From an uncultured Verrucomicrobiales bacterium (lineage in GTDB: Bacteria; Verrucomicrobiota; Verrucomicrobiia; Verrucomicrobiales; Akkermansiaceae): a stretch of DNA of 22,325 bases. The stretch covers positions 1 through 22,325 of the forward strand of contig CALFTQ010000086.1 of the NCBI GenBank assembly GCA_937916135.1, given 5' to 3'. The notes beneath the pieces were generated by a model, which had not been told where the DNA came from, ran no database searches, and was given only the letters and a program-made list of their open reading frames with translations. This document shows, in pieces, positions 7,328-13,806 of the stretch. The position numbers and the translations under genes are program-made. Positions within the stretch are counted from its first letter, which is position 1. Every line of letters begins with the position of its first letter.

Positions 7328-7409
7328 GCGCACGTGGCGGAATTGGTAGACGCGCTAGTTTCAGGTTCTAGTGAGTAACATCGTGATGGTTCGAGTCCAT
7401 TCGTGCGTA
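7328..7409 (+). tRNA. tRNA-Leu (anticodon CAG)
   Basis: The cloverleaf can be drawn by hand. The acceptor stem 7328-7334 pairs with 7402-7408 with one terminal G-U pair. The D-arm contains the class II core GCGGAATTGGTAGACGC. The anticodon stem CTAG/CTAG encloses TTCAGGT, with anticodon CAG at 7362-7364 and a U-U opposition at the base of the loop. There is a long variable arm typical of leucine tRNAs, a T-stem GATGG/CCATT with loop TTCGAGT, and discriminator A at 7409. The 3' CCA is not encoded, so it must be added by nucleotidyltransferase. The sequence is very close to bacterial tRNA-Leu(CAG). The boundary and anticodon are read directly from the sequence. Confidence 0.95.
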
Positions 7410-7420
7410 TAACTGAAAAT

Positions 7421-7457
7421 GAGGGAGTTACGATAAAAAGTAACTCCCTCTTCTCTT
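7421..7457 (+). terminator. Intrinsic terminator of tRNA-Leu
   Basis: A perfect 11-base-pair stem (GAGGGAGTTAC / GTAACTCCCTC) with an eight-base loop GATAAAAA is followed by TTCTCTTT. It lies 12 bases after the tRNA 3' end, so it is the likely end of a single-tRNA transcript. Confidence 0.75.
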
Positions 7458-8154
7458 TGGAAGCATTCTCAAAAATGCCCTGAAAACGGCTGAAAACGCA
7501 TACCAGCAACTCGGATTTTACTCGGGCGCTATACGCCTTATTATCAACTGAAAAGGTGAAAACAGGAGATTCTAGTGATAAGCCGTTTCCTCGGATAATT
7601 CACAGGGGTATCTCTCCACCACCTGCACCACAGGCTCACTCACCCTGTTTCTACCCGAGGACTGTTGAGATTGACTGCCACTTTGTAACCGGTCCTCTTT
7701 TCCGAGTTGTTTTTACTCGGATGCTCATCGTTACAGGGGGCAGTTATCTGTAAGGGTGCTTCGTGAAAACGACCTGTCCTTATACAGAAGTTGTTTTCAT
7801 AAGTCATTCTAATAGAGAATGCTATGAATCGTAAAAAAGGATAGCAAGGTTGAAAAATCGGCATCAGAATTCCGTAAAAATTTTTACAATAGTTTTGTGC
7901 TTTATCATTCTTGGTAAGTGCTTACCATCAAAGGTGGTGTGAGTAAGGGGTATAGTTCTGTGCAGTCAGCATTACAAATACTGATTGCTTAAGATGAAGC
8001 ATGGCAGCAATTATCCTGATAACTCCGACCGGTGCATAGAGAATCGCATCGGTCATCAAGGAAACGAAGGGGAAGTCATATGTGTCCCAAAGATTTTGTA
8101 AGAAATAGAAATATCGGCAATATTTTGGAAGAAGCCTTCCTCTCTCAGTTCGAT
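7458..8154. other. Lower-GC stretch without a convincing gene
   Basis: About 700 bases between the tRNA terminator and an inverted repeat. Base composition is visibly more AT-rich than the flanking genes. Open frames are short and lack family signatures. The motif GAAAAC/GAAAAG recurs several times in 7415-7570. On the minus strand, 7931-8128 could encode a hydrophobic peptide (see findings), but no start or partner supports it. No duplicate of the tRNA 3' end was found, so there is no visible attachment-site pair. It could be a decayed integration region next to a tRNA gene. Confidence 0.5.
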
Positions 8155-8266
8155 AAATTGAAATTTGTGGGGGAACTCTGTCGGAGCACGGGACTTCAGT
8201 CCCGATTGGAAGCACCGTTATTTCGGGACTGAAGTCCCGTGCCCCGACAACGACAAACATCAATTT
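8155..8266. repeat. Large nested inverted repeat (REPIN/MITE-like)
   Basis: Two 26-base arms, 8180-8205 and 8223-8248, are reverse complements with one mismatch and a 17-base spacer. Each arm itself contains the short palindrome CGGGACTTCAGTCCCG or its complement CGGGACTGAAGTCCCG. Outer arms at 8155-8168 and 8253-8266 also pair, with 12 of 14 bases matching. This doublet of hairpins in opposite orientation is the layout of REPINs and of IS200/IS605-derived miniature elements, which depend on a RAYT or TnpA protein encoded elsewhere. No such gene is in the window. It does not overlap a coding gene. Confidence 0.65.
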
Positions 8267-8426
8267 AGTGAGTTTTTAGAAGTTCCCCATTGTTAAAACG
8301 ATGCCCGGGGGGCGTAATATGATAAAAAAGTTTGCCCTTGTGTCAGTATTTGGTGCTGATGGTGAAATATATGCTTGATATGAACAGATAAACAGAGTAT
8401 TTATGGGTATATCATTTTATTTTGCT

Positions 8427-8840
8427 ATGTCTGAGAATACAAAAACACGTACTCCATATAGTGCAGAGGAGAAGGCACAAATTGTTCTGGCTGTGCTGAA
8501 TCACAAAAATTCGATTCAGAAGATTGCAAGTGAAAAGAATATTGCGCCGACTCTTATATCCCTGTGGAAAAAACAAGCGGAAGATGCTATTCTGGATCGC
8601 TTTGTGAGCACTCGTCCCGGGCGTCGCAAGGTGGAGACCAGCCCGGAGGATATCAAGGAAGAGTTGCGTATGGCCCGTGTGGAAGCACGCACGGCAAAGA
8701 CCCGCGCCACTCGCCTGGAGTCATCTCTCAAGGCCGCCAAAGCACGTGTTTCCGCGTTGGAGTCTAGCGTGCGTGACCTGGCTTCGGTCATGGGTTGCAA
8801 GCTGGTGAAATCGACGCGGCCGCGGCGGAAAAAGGCATAA
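8427..8840 (+). CDS. Orphan IS3-type HTH protein (transposase OrfA-like, possibly domesticated)
   Basis: With the start at ATG 8427 the protein is 137 residues; an in-frame ATG at 8403 would add eight hydrophobic residues. The first about 55 residues match the helix-turn-helix of IS3-family OrfA (Transposase_8/HTH_Tnp_1): YSAEEKAQIVLAVLNHKNS, then IAPTLISLWKKQ. The C-terminal half is a basic coiled coil, rich in Arg, Ala and Leu, ending in RPRRKKA. There is no OrfB with a DDE catalytic core, no terminal inverted repeats flanking it, and no frameshift-linked second frame, so it cannot transpose by itself. The 5' part is AT-rich like the region upstream, while the 3' half has the GC-rich codon use of the host. 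It could be a remnant or a recruited DNA-binding protein. Confidence 0.7.
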   Translation: MSENTKTRTPYSAEEKAQIVLAVLNHKNSIQKIASEKNIAPTLISLWKKQAEDAILDRFVSTRPGRRKVETSPEDIKEELRMARVEARTAKTRATRLESSLKAAKARVSALESSVRDLASVMGCKLVKSTRPRRKKA

Positions 8841-8948
8841 TGGCCGGTCTGCCGGGCGGGGGGGCTGCTTCGTGGTTTTGTCATGCTTTGTTTTTTGTGA
8901 CAGGCTACGGTGGCTTCTCCTGTACTTTTACATAATAAAAGAAAAATT

Positions 8949-8969
8949 GCTCTGCAAGGGGTGCAGAGC
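8949..8969. promoter_or_regulatory. Perfect inverted repeat upstream of prc
   Basis: GCTCTGCA and TGCAGAGC form an 8-base-pair perfect stem around AGGGG. It ends 21 bases before the chosen prc start. With TATGAC at 8973-8978 next to it, it could be an operator or a 5' RNA hairpin. It has no T-run, so it is not a terminator. Confidence 0.4.
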
Positions 8970-8990
8970 AGGTATGACTTCTATCATGAT

Positions 8991-11204
8991 ATGAATACAT
9001 TTTTTGCCAATTGGAGGGCACGGGCTCGCATGCTGGGCATGGTTGCGGCAGCAGCGCTGGTTTCCTGCACATCGGTGAGTCAGGCAGAACCTGATTATGA
9101 TATTATCGGGCGGCAGTTTTCTCTGGTGTTGCAGAATGCTCATTTTTCGCGGGCGCGTTTTTCTCAGGAACTGTATCAGCAGTTCCTGGATTGTTATTTG
9201 CAGTCGCTGGATGCGCAGCACCTCTTCCTGACGCAGGAAGATGTGAATTACCTCAACGAGCGGTATGCGAGCAGTTTCGGGGATTACTTACTGGCAAATC
9301 AGACGACGCGCCTTGCGGAGGAGCTTTATGCCTATTTCAGCGAGCGCGCATTGCCGCGTATAGATCAGGCAGAGCAGATGCTGCGGGCGTATTCCGGGAA
9401 GATGCCTGCTTTTGATTCCAACCGGACCACTCCCCGCAGCCGCCGCAAGCTGCCGCGTGCGAAAGACGCCGCGGAGCTGGACCAGGTGTGGCGCGACCAG
9501 GTGGAGGATATGCTGCTGACGGAGGTGCTGCGCCGTGAAAATCTGGAAAAGCTGGCCGCAGCCAAGGGTAAGCCCTCGCCGGTGGCGAAGGAGATGTCGG
9601 TCACGGATAAGATGCTGGCCCGCATCAAGCGCATGCGCAATGAGATTCAGGAGGCCGACAGGGAGGATATGGTATCCTACCTTCTGAATGCAGTGGCGCA
9701 TGTGTACGACCCGCATAGTGATTATATGGGCGCCCGTGAGGAGCAGCGCTTCAAGGATATGATCAAGGCTTCCATCGTGGGTATTGGCGCCAAGCTTCAG
9801 TCTGATGATGACGGTTCCACTACGATTGAAGGCATTGTGAAGGGTGGCCCGGCTGCGAAGAGCGGCCAGCTGCAGCTGGGGGATCACATTGTTGCGGTAT
9901 CACACGCCGGTGATGATAATTGGACGGATGTGATGTTCCTGAGCATCGACAAGGTGGTGGATCTGATTCGCGGGCAGAAAGGGGTGCCGGTGAAGCTGCG
10001 TGTGCAGAGCGCCGACACGGGTGAGGAAAAGGTGGTGACTATCGTGCGCGATGAAATCCCCATGTCGGAGGAGCTGGCCAGCGGCCGCGTCATCGACCTG
10101 AAGGATGGAGACCGCACTTACCGCCTGGGTGTGCTTACCCTGCCGTCCTTCTACATAGACCTGGATGATGGCGATGTGCACTGCGCGGCAGATGTAAAGA
10201 AGATTCTGCGCCGCATGATGCAGGAGAAGGTGGAGGGTATAGTGCTCGACCTGCGTTTCAATGGAGGTGGTTCGCTGGATGAGGTCCGCAAGATGGTGGG
10301 CTTCTTCACCGGGGCCGGTCCCGTGGTGCAGGTGAAGGACTCCCGCGCCCATGTGGAGCGCCTTACGGTGAGTGGCCGCCCTCTGTTCAACGGTGAGCTG
10401 GTGGTGCTTATCAACAAGTTGAGCGCCTCTGCCTCTGAGATTTTTGCCGGGGCCATGGCTGATTACGGTCGCGCCGTCATCGTGGGCGATGAGGCGAGCT
10501 TCGGCAAGGGAACGGTGCAGGTGCCGCGCGGTCTGGCGGATTACATGCCCTACTTCTCCTCCCGCGAGGGCTGCGGCATGATTAAGGTGACCACGCAGAA
10601 ATTCTATCGCGTGGGTGGTGCATCCACCCAGCTTAAGGGTGTGGCCAGTGATATTGTGCTGCCTACGGTGACAGCCGGGCTCCGCATCGGTGAAGGGGAG
10701 CAGGATTACGCCATGCCGTACGATGAGATTCCCCGCGCCGGCGGATATGTGAAGAGCAGCCGCATTTCCCGCATCCTGCCGGAGCTGATGGCTCGCAGCC
10801 AGGCCCGCACCTCGCAGGATAAGGATATGCAGTATACGCGGGAGGATATTGAGCGCGCCCGCGAACGCCAGGAGAAGAATGTGGTTTCTCTCAACAAGGC
10901 GGAGCGCGAGGCGGAGAATACGCAGCTGCTGGAGCGCAAAAAGACTATCGACGCTGAGCGCAAGGTGCGCTATGAGAAGATGGCCGCTGAGGATGAGAAG
11001 AAGATGACGATTTATCGTCTGAAGCTTTCGGATGTGAAAGCGGCCAGGCTTCCCATTGCTTCCAAGGATGATGATGATGAGTACATGGATGAGAACAAGG
11101 ACCCCGAGGAGGAGCTGACGGAAACACCGGAATATCCCTCGAAGCTCGACCCGGTTCTCCGCGAGGCTCTCCACATTGTCAAGGATATGGTGGATATGCC
11201 GTAA
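8991..11204 (+). CDS. prc: Tail-specific (C-terminal processing) protease, peptidase S41
   Basis: The 738-residue Prc-type protease cleaves proteins at their C-termini in the periplasm, acting on envelope proteins and peptidoglycan hydrolases. I start at ATG 8991, because MNTFFANWRARARMLGMVAAAALVSC then reads as an export signal, with possible lipobox LVSC. The alternative GTG 8910 adds 27 residues across an inverted repeat. In order there is an N-terminal helical domain (QFLDCYLQSLDAQHLFLTQ is Prc-typical), a PDZ domain at about 255-345 (KGGPAAKSGQLQLGDHI), and the S41 core with the nucleophile region KLSASASEIFAGAM (about 476-489) and the catalytic Lys506 in SFGKGTVQ. A charged C-terminal DUF3340-like region follows (about 600-735). 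The length is as in E. coli Prc. An intrinsic terminator follows, so the gene seems monocistronic. Confidence 0.95.
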   Translation: MNTFFANWRARARMLGMVAAAALVSCTSVSQAEPDYDIIGRQFSLVLQNAHFSRARFSQELYQQFLDCYLQSLDAQHLFLTQEDVNYLNERYASSFGDYLLANQTTRLAEELYAYFSERALPRIDQAEQMLRAYSGKMPAFDSNRTTPRSRRKLPRAKDAAELDQVWRDQVEDMLLTEVLRRENLEKLAAAKGKPSPVAKEMSVTDKMLARIKRMRNEIQEADREDMVSYLLNAVAHVYDPHSDYMGAREEQRFKDMIKASIVGIGAKLQSDDDGSTTIEGIVKGGPAAKSGQLQLGDHIVAVSHAGDDNWTDVMFLSIDKVVDLIRGQKGVPVKLRVQSADTGEEKVVTIVRDEIPMSEELASGRVIDLKDGDRTYRLGVLTLPSFYIDLDDGDVHCAADVKKILRRMMQEKVEGIVLDLRFNGGGSLDEVRKMVGFFTGAGPVVQVKDSRAHVERLTVSGRPLFNGELVVLINKLSASASEIFAGAMADYGRAVIVGDEASFGKGTVQVPRGLADYMPYFSSREGCGMIKVTTQKFYRVGGASTQLKGVASDIVLPTVTAGLRIGEGEQDYAMPYDEIPRAGGYVKSSRISRILPELMARSQARTSQDKDMQYTREDIERARERQEKNVVSLNKAEREAENTQLLERKKTIDAERKVRYEKMAAEDEKKMTIYRLKLSDVKAARLPIASKDDDDEYMDENKDPEEELTETPEYPSKLDPVLREALHIVKDMVDMP

Positions 11205-11228
11205 CGGATGCCCCCGGAAAATGTTTCA

Positions 11229-11256
11229 AGCCTGCCCGATGAGGGCAGGCTTTTTT
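11229..11256 (+). terminator. Intrinsic terminator of prc
   Basis: AGCCTGCCC and GGGCAGGCT form a perfect 9-base-pair stem with loop GATGA, followed by a T-run. It lies 24 bases after the prc stop. Confidence 0.85.
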
Positions 11257-11257
11257 C

Positions 11258-11284
11258 TTGCAATTCGCAAAGTGGGTGTATACT
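11258..11284 (+). promoter_or_regulatory. Possible promoter of the GT2 gene
   Basis: TTGCAA (11258-11263) and TATACT (11279-11284), with a short 15-base spacer. The -10 box ends 8 bases before the ATG at 11293, predicting a leader of about two bases. The -35 assignment is uncertain. Confidence 0.4.
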
Positions 11285-11292
11285 ATGAGCTT

Positions 11293-12222
11293 ATGCCACT
11301 GCTTTCACTTGTTGTGCCCTGCTATAATGAACAGGAGGTTCTGCATCTGTTCATGGAGGAACTTACGCGCGTTGCTGCGACCCTGGGAGATGTGCAGACG
11401 GAGGTGATTCTGGTGAATGATGGCAGCTCGGATAATACGCTGGCGGTCATCCGTGAGCTGGCCGGCCGGTACGATTGCGTGCGTTACATATCTTTTTCCC
11501 GCAATTTCGGCAAGGAAAGCGCCATGCTGGCGGGGTTTGCTGCGGCCAAGGGGGATTATGTGGCGGTGATGGATGCCGATTTGCAGGATCCGCCTGCGCT
11601 TCTGCCGGATATGCTGCGCGCTGTGCGGGAAGAGGGCTTTGACTGCGCCGGCACCCGCCGGACCACCCGCAAGGGCGAACCGCCCATCCGCTCTTTTTTT
11701 GCGCGTATGTTTTACCGGCTCATCAATCTGATTTCTCATACGCAGCTGGTGGATGGCGCGCGTGATTACAAGCTGCTTTCCCGCAAGGCAGTGGATGCCC
11801 TGCTTTCCATGCCGGAGTATAACCGCTTCTCCAAGGGGCTTTATGAGTGGATTGGGTTCCGCACCAAGTGGCTGGAGTTTCAGAATGTGGAGCGCGCGGC
11901 AGGGGAGACCAAGTGGTCTTTCTGGAAATTGTTCAAGTATTCGCTGGAGGGTATCGTGGCGTTCACTACGTTCCCGCTGGCGCTTGCTTCTGTGCTGGGG
12001 ATGCTGTGCATCCTGGTGGCGCTGGTGATTATCGTGACTCTCTCGGTGCGACAGATATTGTGGCACAGTTCGGTGGACGGCTGGACCTCCCTGGTCTGTG
12101 TCATTGTGCTGCTGAGTGGCCTGCAGCTTTTCTGCGCCGGTATCATCGGCCAGTATATTTCCAAGATGTATCTGGAAATCAAGCGCCGCCCGCATTATAT
12201 CATTGCGGAGCAGTCGGAGTGA
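11293..12222 (+). CDS. Family 2 glycosyltransferase (GtrB/DPM1-like), membrane
   Basis: Read from ATG 11293 the protein has 309 residues and begins with the GT2 strand LLSLVVPCYNEQEVL. A longer frame from 11176 would run through the prc stop region and its terminator, so it is not used. The GT-A core has VNDGSSD, then VMDADLQDPP with the metal-binding Asp-Ala-Asp at 94-96. Two transmembrane helices follow (about 225-250 and 262-285), ending with the basic YLEIKRRPHYII tail. This is the layout of polyprenyl-phosphate glucosyl/mannosyl transferases such as GtrB, DPM1 and ArnC, which load a sugar onto undecaprenyl phosphate at the cytoplasmic face. The sugar is not determinable. It converges on the tatD-like gene with a 9-base gap. 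Confidence 0.9.
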   Translation: MPLLSLVVPCYNEQEVLHLFMEELTRVAATLGDVQTEVILVNDGSSDNTLAVIRELAGRYDCVRYISFSRNFGKESAMLAGFAAAKGDYVAVMDADLQDPPALLPDMLRAVREEGFDCAGTRRTTRKGEPPIRSFFARMFYRLINLISHTQLVDGARDYKLLSRKAVDALLSMPEYNRFSKGLYEWIGFRTKWLEFQNVERAAGETKWSFWKLFKYSLEGIVAFTTFPLALASVLGMLCILVALVIIVTLSVRQILWHSSVDGWTSLVCVIVLLSGLQLFCAGIIGQYISKMYLEIKRRPHYIIAEQSE

Positions 12223-12231
12223 TGCTTCCGG

Positions 12232-12843
12232 CTATTTGAGTCCGCCGCGGATGAGGCCGAGCAGGGCGACGGTGCGGGCCCAGTTTTCGGGGTGGTCATC
12301 GGTTTCCGGGAAGAGGCGCCCCTCCGGGATGCGGGCGTAGCGCTCTGCAGCCTTGGAGTGGCTGAGCTCGCGCAGGCCCACGCTGAAGAAGGCACCCAGC
12401 TGCAGGAACTCGCGGGCCATTTCGTGCGGGCCGTTCCAGGCATGCAGCAGGAAGCGGGGCAGGGTGCCGCAGCGGTGGCGTTCGCGCATGATTTCCAGCA
12501 GCTCGCTCCAGGCCTGCACGCCGTGCAGGTGCACCAGCCGCTCGTGGCGGAAGGCGGCACCCAGGTGGATATGCAGCAGAAGCCGCTGGGCTTCCAGCGT
12601 GCCTGCGTGTTTGGGCGAGGCATCGAGCCCGGTTTCCCCCACGCCGGCCTGGGGATAGCGGGTGAGCCAGTCATCCAGCTCAAAGGCGAGTTCGGCGGGG
12701 TCTGCCTTGTGGGCATGCCAGGGGTGTATGCCGAAGCAGGGGGTCATGCCCTCTGCGGTGGAAATGCGCTCCCAGTCGCTGCGGGTGACGGCGCAGAGGT
12801 AGCCGCCATGGGGGCCGGGGTGGTGGGTGTGGTAATCTTTCAT
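12232..12843 (-). CDS. Short TatD-family metal-dependent hydrolase
   Basis: The 203-residue protein keeps the TatD metal ligands in order: H5 and H7 in DYHTHH, GIHPWHAH (about 38-45), E70 in GVGETGLD, H105 in RLVHLHGVQ, H134 in FLLHAWNG, and D182 in PETDDHP. TatD/YcfH-type proteins are DNases or aminoacyl-tRNA deacylases of about 255-265 residues. Here the region after the last Asp is only about 20 residues instead of 55-60, so the C-terminal helices are missing while the active site is intact. The ATG at 12843 overlaps the radC stop by four bases, so the two genes form an operon led by radC. A nuclease role in DNA metabolism fits this pairing but is inferred. Confidence 0.85.
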   Translation of the reverse strand: MKDYHTHHPGPHGGYLCAVTRSDWERISTAEGMTPCFGIHPWHAHKADPAELAFELDDWLTRYPQAGVGETGLDASPKHAGTLEAQRLLLHIHLGAAFRHERLVHLHGVQAWSELLEIMRERHRCGTLPRFLLHAWNGPHEMAREFLQLGAFFSVGLRELSHSKAAERYARIPEGRLFPETDDHPENWARTVALLGLIRGGLK

Positions 12844-13553
12844 GCGTTGATAAGGCCATGTTCCCGGAAGCTGAAGTAGGGAACGGGGGTGTTATCGGAA
12901 ATGGAGCCGATGATAATATGATCGATGATGGGGATGTGGAGGGCCTCGCCGGCATCGGTAAGCGCGCGGGTGAGTTCGCGGTCCGGTTTGCTGGGGGTGG
13001 GGTCGCCGCTGGGGTGGTTGTGGGCCAGGATGATGGCGCTGGCATTGCTGATGATGGCATCCCGGAACACATCCCGCGGGTGAACCATGGTGCGGTTGAG
13101 GGTGCCTTTGGAGATAAAACAGCGGCGCATGAGGTGGCGGCGCGTATCCAGCAGGAGCACGATGAAGTTTTCCTGCTTCTCATAGCGGAGGTCGCCGGCC
13201 AGGTATTGGTAGACGGCATCCGGCTTGCTGAGGTCTTGCCTGGTGAGCTGCTCTTTGACGGCGCGGTGGCCCAGTTCGAATACGGCGGCCAGCGTGGCGG
13301 CTTTCGCAGAGCCGATCCCCTTGCAGCAGCGGGTGATTTCCTGAGCTTCCATGCGCCCCAGAGCGGTGAGCGAACCGGCAGCGCGTTTGAGCCTGGCGGC
13401 CAGCTCCAGCACATTGCACCCTTTCAGTCCGGTGCGCAGAAAGATGGCGATGAGCTCTTCATCGCTCAGGGCGGAGCGGCCTTTCTGCAGCAGTTTCTCG
13501 CGGGGGCGGTCATCTGCTGCCATATCCAGGAGTTTCAGGGTGCCGGTTTCCAT
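12840..13553 (-). CDS. radC: RadC-family JAB/MPN+ protein
   Basis: The 237-residue protein has the usual RadC layout. The N-terminal region opens with RPREKLLQKGRSALSDEELIA in pieces, a helix-hairpin-helix-like part follows (GIGSAKAATLAAVFELG, about 79-95), and then comes the JAB1/MPN+ domain with the metal motif HNHPSGDPTPS and a downstream Asp. RadC was first linked to repair, but its biochemical activity is not established; the JAMM motif suggests a metalloprotease-type fold or DNA-related role. It is first in a two-gene unit with the TatD-like hydrolase. The ATG at 13553 follows a strong promoter with a predicted five-base leader and no Shine-Dalgarno sequence. It is divergent from pnp. 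Confidence 0.92.
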   Translation of the reverse strand: METGTLKLLDMAADDRPREKLLQKGRSALSDEELIAIFLRTGLKGCNVLELAARLKRAAGSLTALGRMEAQEITRCCKGIGSAKAATLAAVFELGHRAVKEQLTRQDLSKPDAVYQYLAGDLRYEKQENFIVLLLDTRRHLMRRCFISKGTLNRTMVHPRDVFRDAIISNASAIILAHNHPSGDPTPSKPDRELTRALTDAGEALHIPIIDHIIIGSISDNTPVPYFSFREHGLINA

Positions 13554-13564
13554 ACGCGGATTTT

Positions 13565-13593
13565 ACTATACATGAAAAGATGGCCTCTGTGAA
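13565..13593 (-). promoter_or_regulatory. Promoter of radC-tatD
   Basis: Minus-strand TTCACA (13593-13588) and TATAGT (13570-13565) with a 17-base spacer. Predicted start is near 13558, five bases before the radC ATG. Confidence 0.6.
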
Positions 13594-13622
13594 GCTAAAA
13601 CGCTTTGGCGAGAATTATTTGC

Positions 13623-13651
13623 TTGCGCTGTGCGGCTCCGGTGTGTAAAAT
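13623..13651 (+). promoter_or_regulatory. Promoter of pnp
   Basis: TTGCGC (13623-13628), a 17-base spacer and TAAAAT (13646-13651). Predicted start is near 13658, which leaves a leader of about 149 bases, the longest predicted in the window. Confidence 0.6.
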
Positions 13652-13734
13652 GACCGCGGCTCGTTGTGGCTGTCTGTCAGCGGCAACGGGGTGCGTGGGG
13701 CAGGAAGCACGTGATTCTGCTCCACGGAACCAAA

Positions 13735-13760
13735 GGAGGCAGCGGCCGGTACCGGCCTCC
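13735..13760 (+). promoter_or_regulatory. Hairpin/palindrome in the pnp leader
   Basis: GGCCGGTACCGGCC (13744-13757) is a perfect 14-base palindrome flanked by GGAGGC and CCTCC, giving several competing GC-rich stems in the untranslated leader. In enterobacteria the pnp leader hairpin is cut by RNase III and mediates autocontrol. Similar use here is inference. Confidence 0.4.
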
Positions 13761-13806
13761 GGCGGTGCAGATGGAACCGGCATTCAGAAGAGAAAGAAAA
13801 TAAAAA

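Noticed and set aside
7415..7570. CRISPR-like array from recurrent GAAAAC motifs
   Set aside because: The repeats are six bases long, irregularly spaced and not followed by unique spacers of constant size; no cas genes are present.
7556..7864. Two short frames (plus 7556-7753, minus 7640-7864) in the gene-poor stretch
   Set aside because: They have no recognisable motifs, start context or neighbours, and overlap each other on opposite strands.
7328..8426. Attachment-site duplication of the tRNA-Leu 3' end
   Set aside because: I looked for a second copy of the T-arm/acceptor sequence downstream and found none; no integrase gene is present either.
9900..11174. A 424-codon minus-strand frame inside prc
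   Set aside because: It lies completely within the conserved PDZ/S41 coding region and has a His/Leu-rich shadow composition.
11176..11292. Longer N-terminus for the GT2 glycosyltransferase
   Set aside because: It would run through the prc stop and its intrinsic terminator. The family N-terminus begins at 11293.
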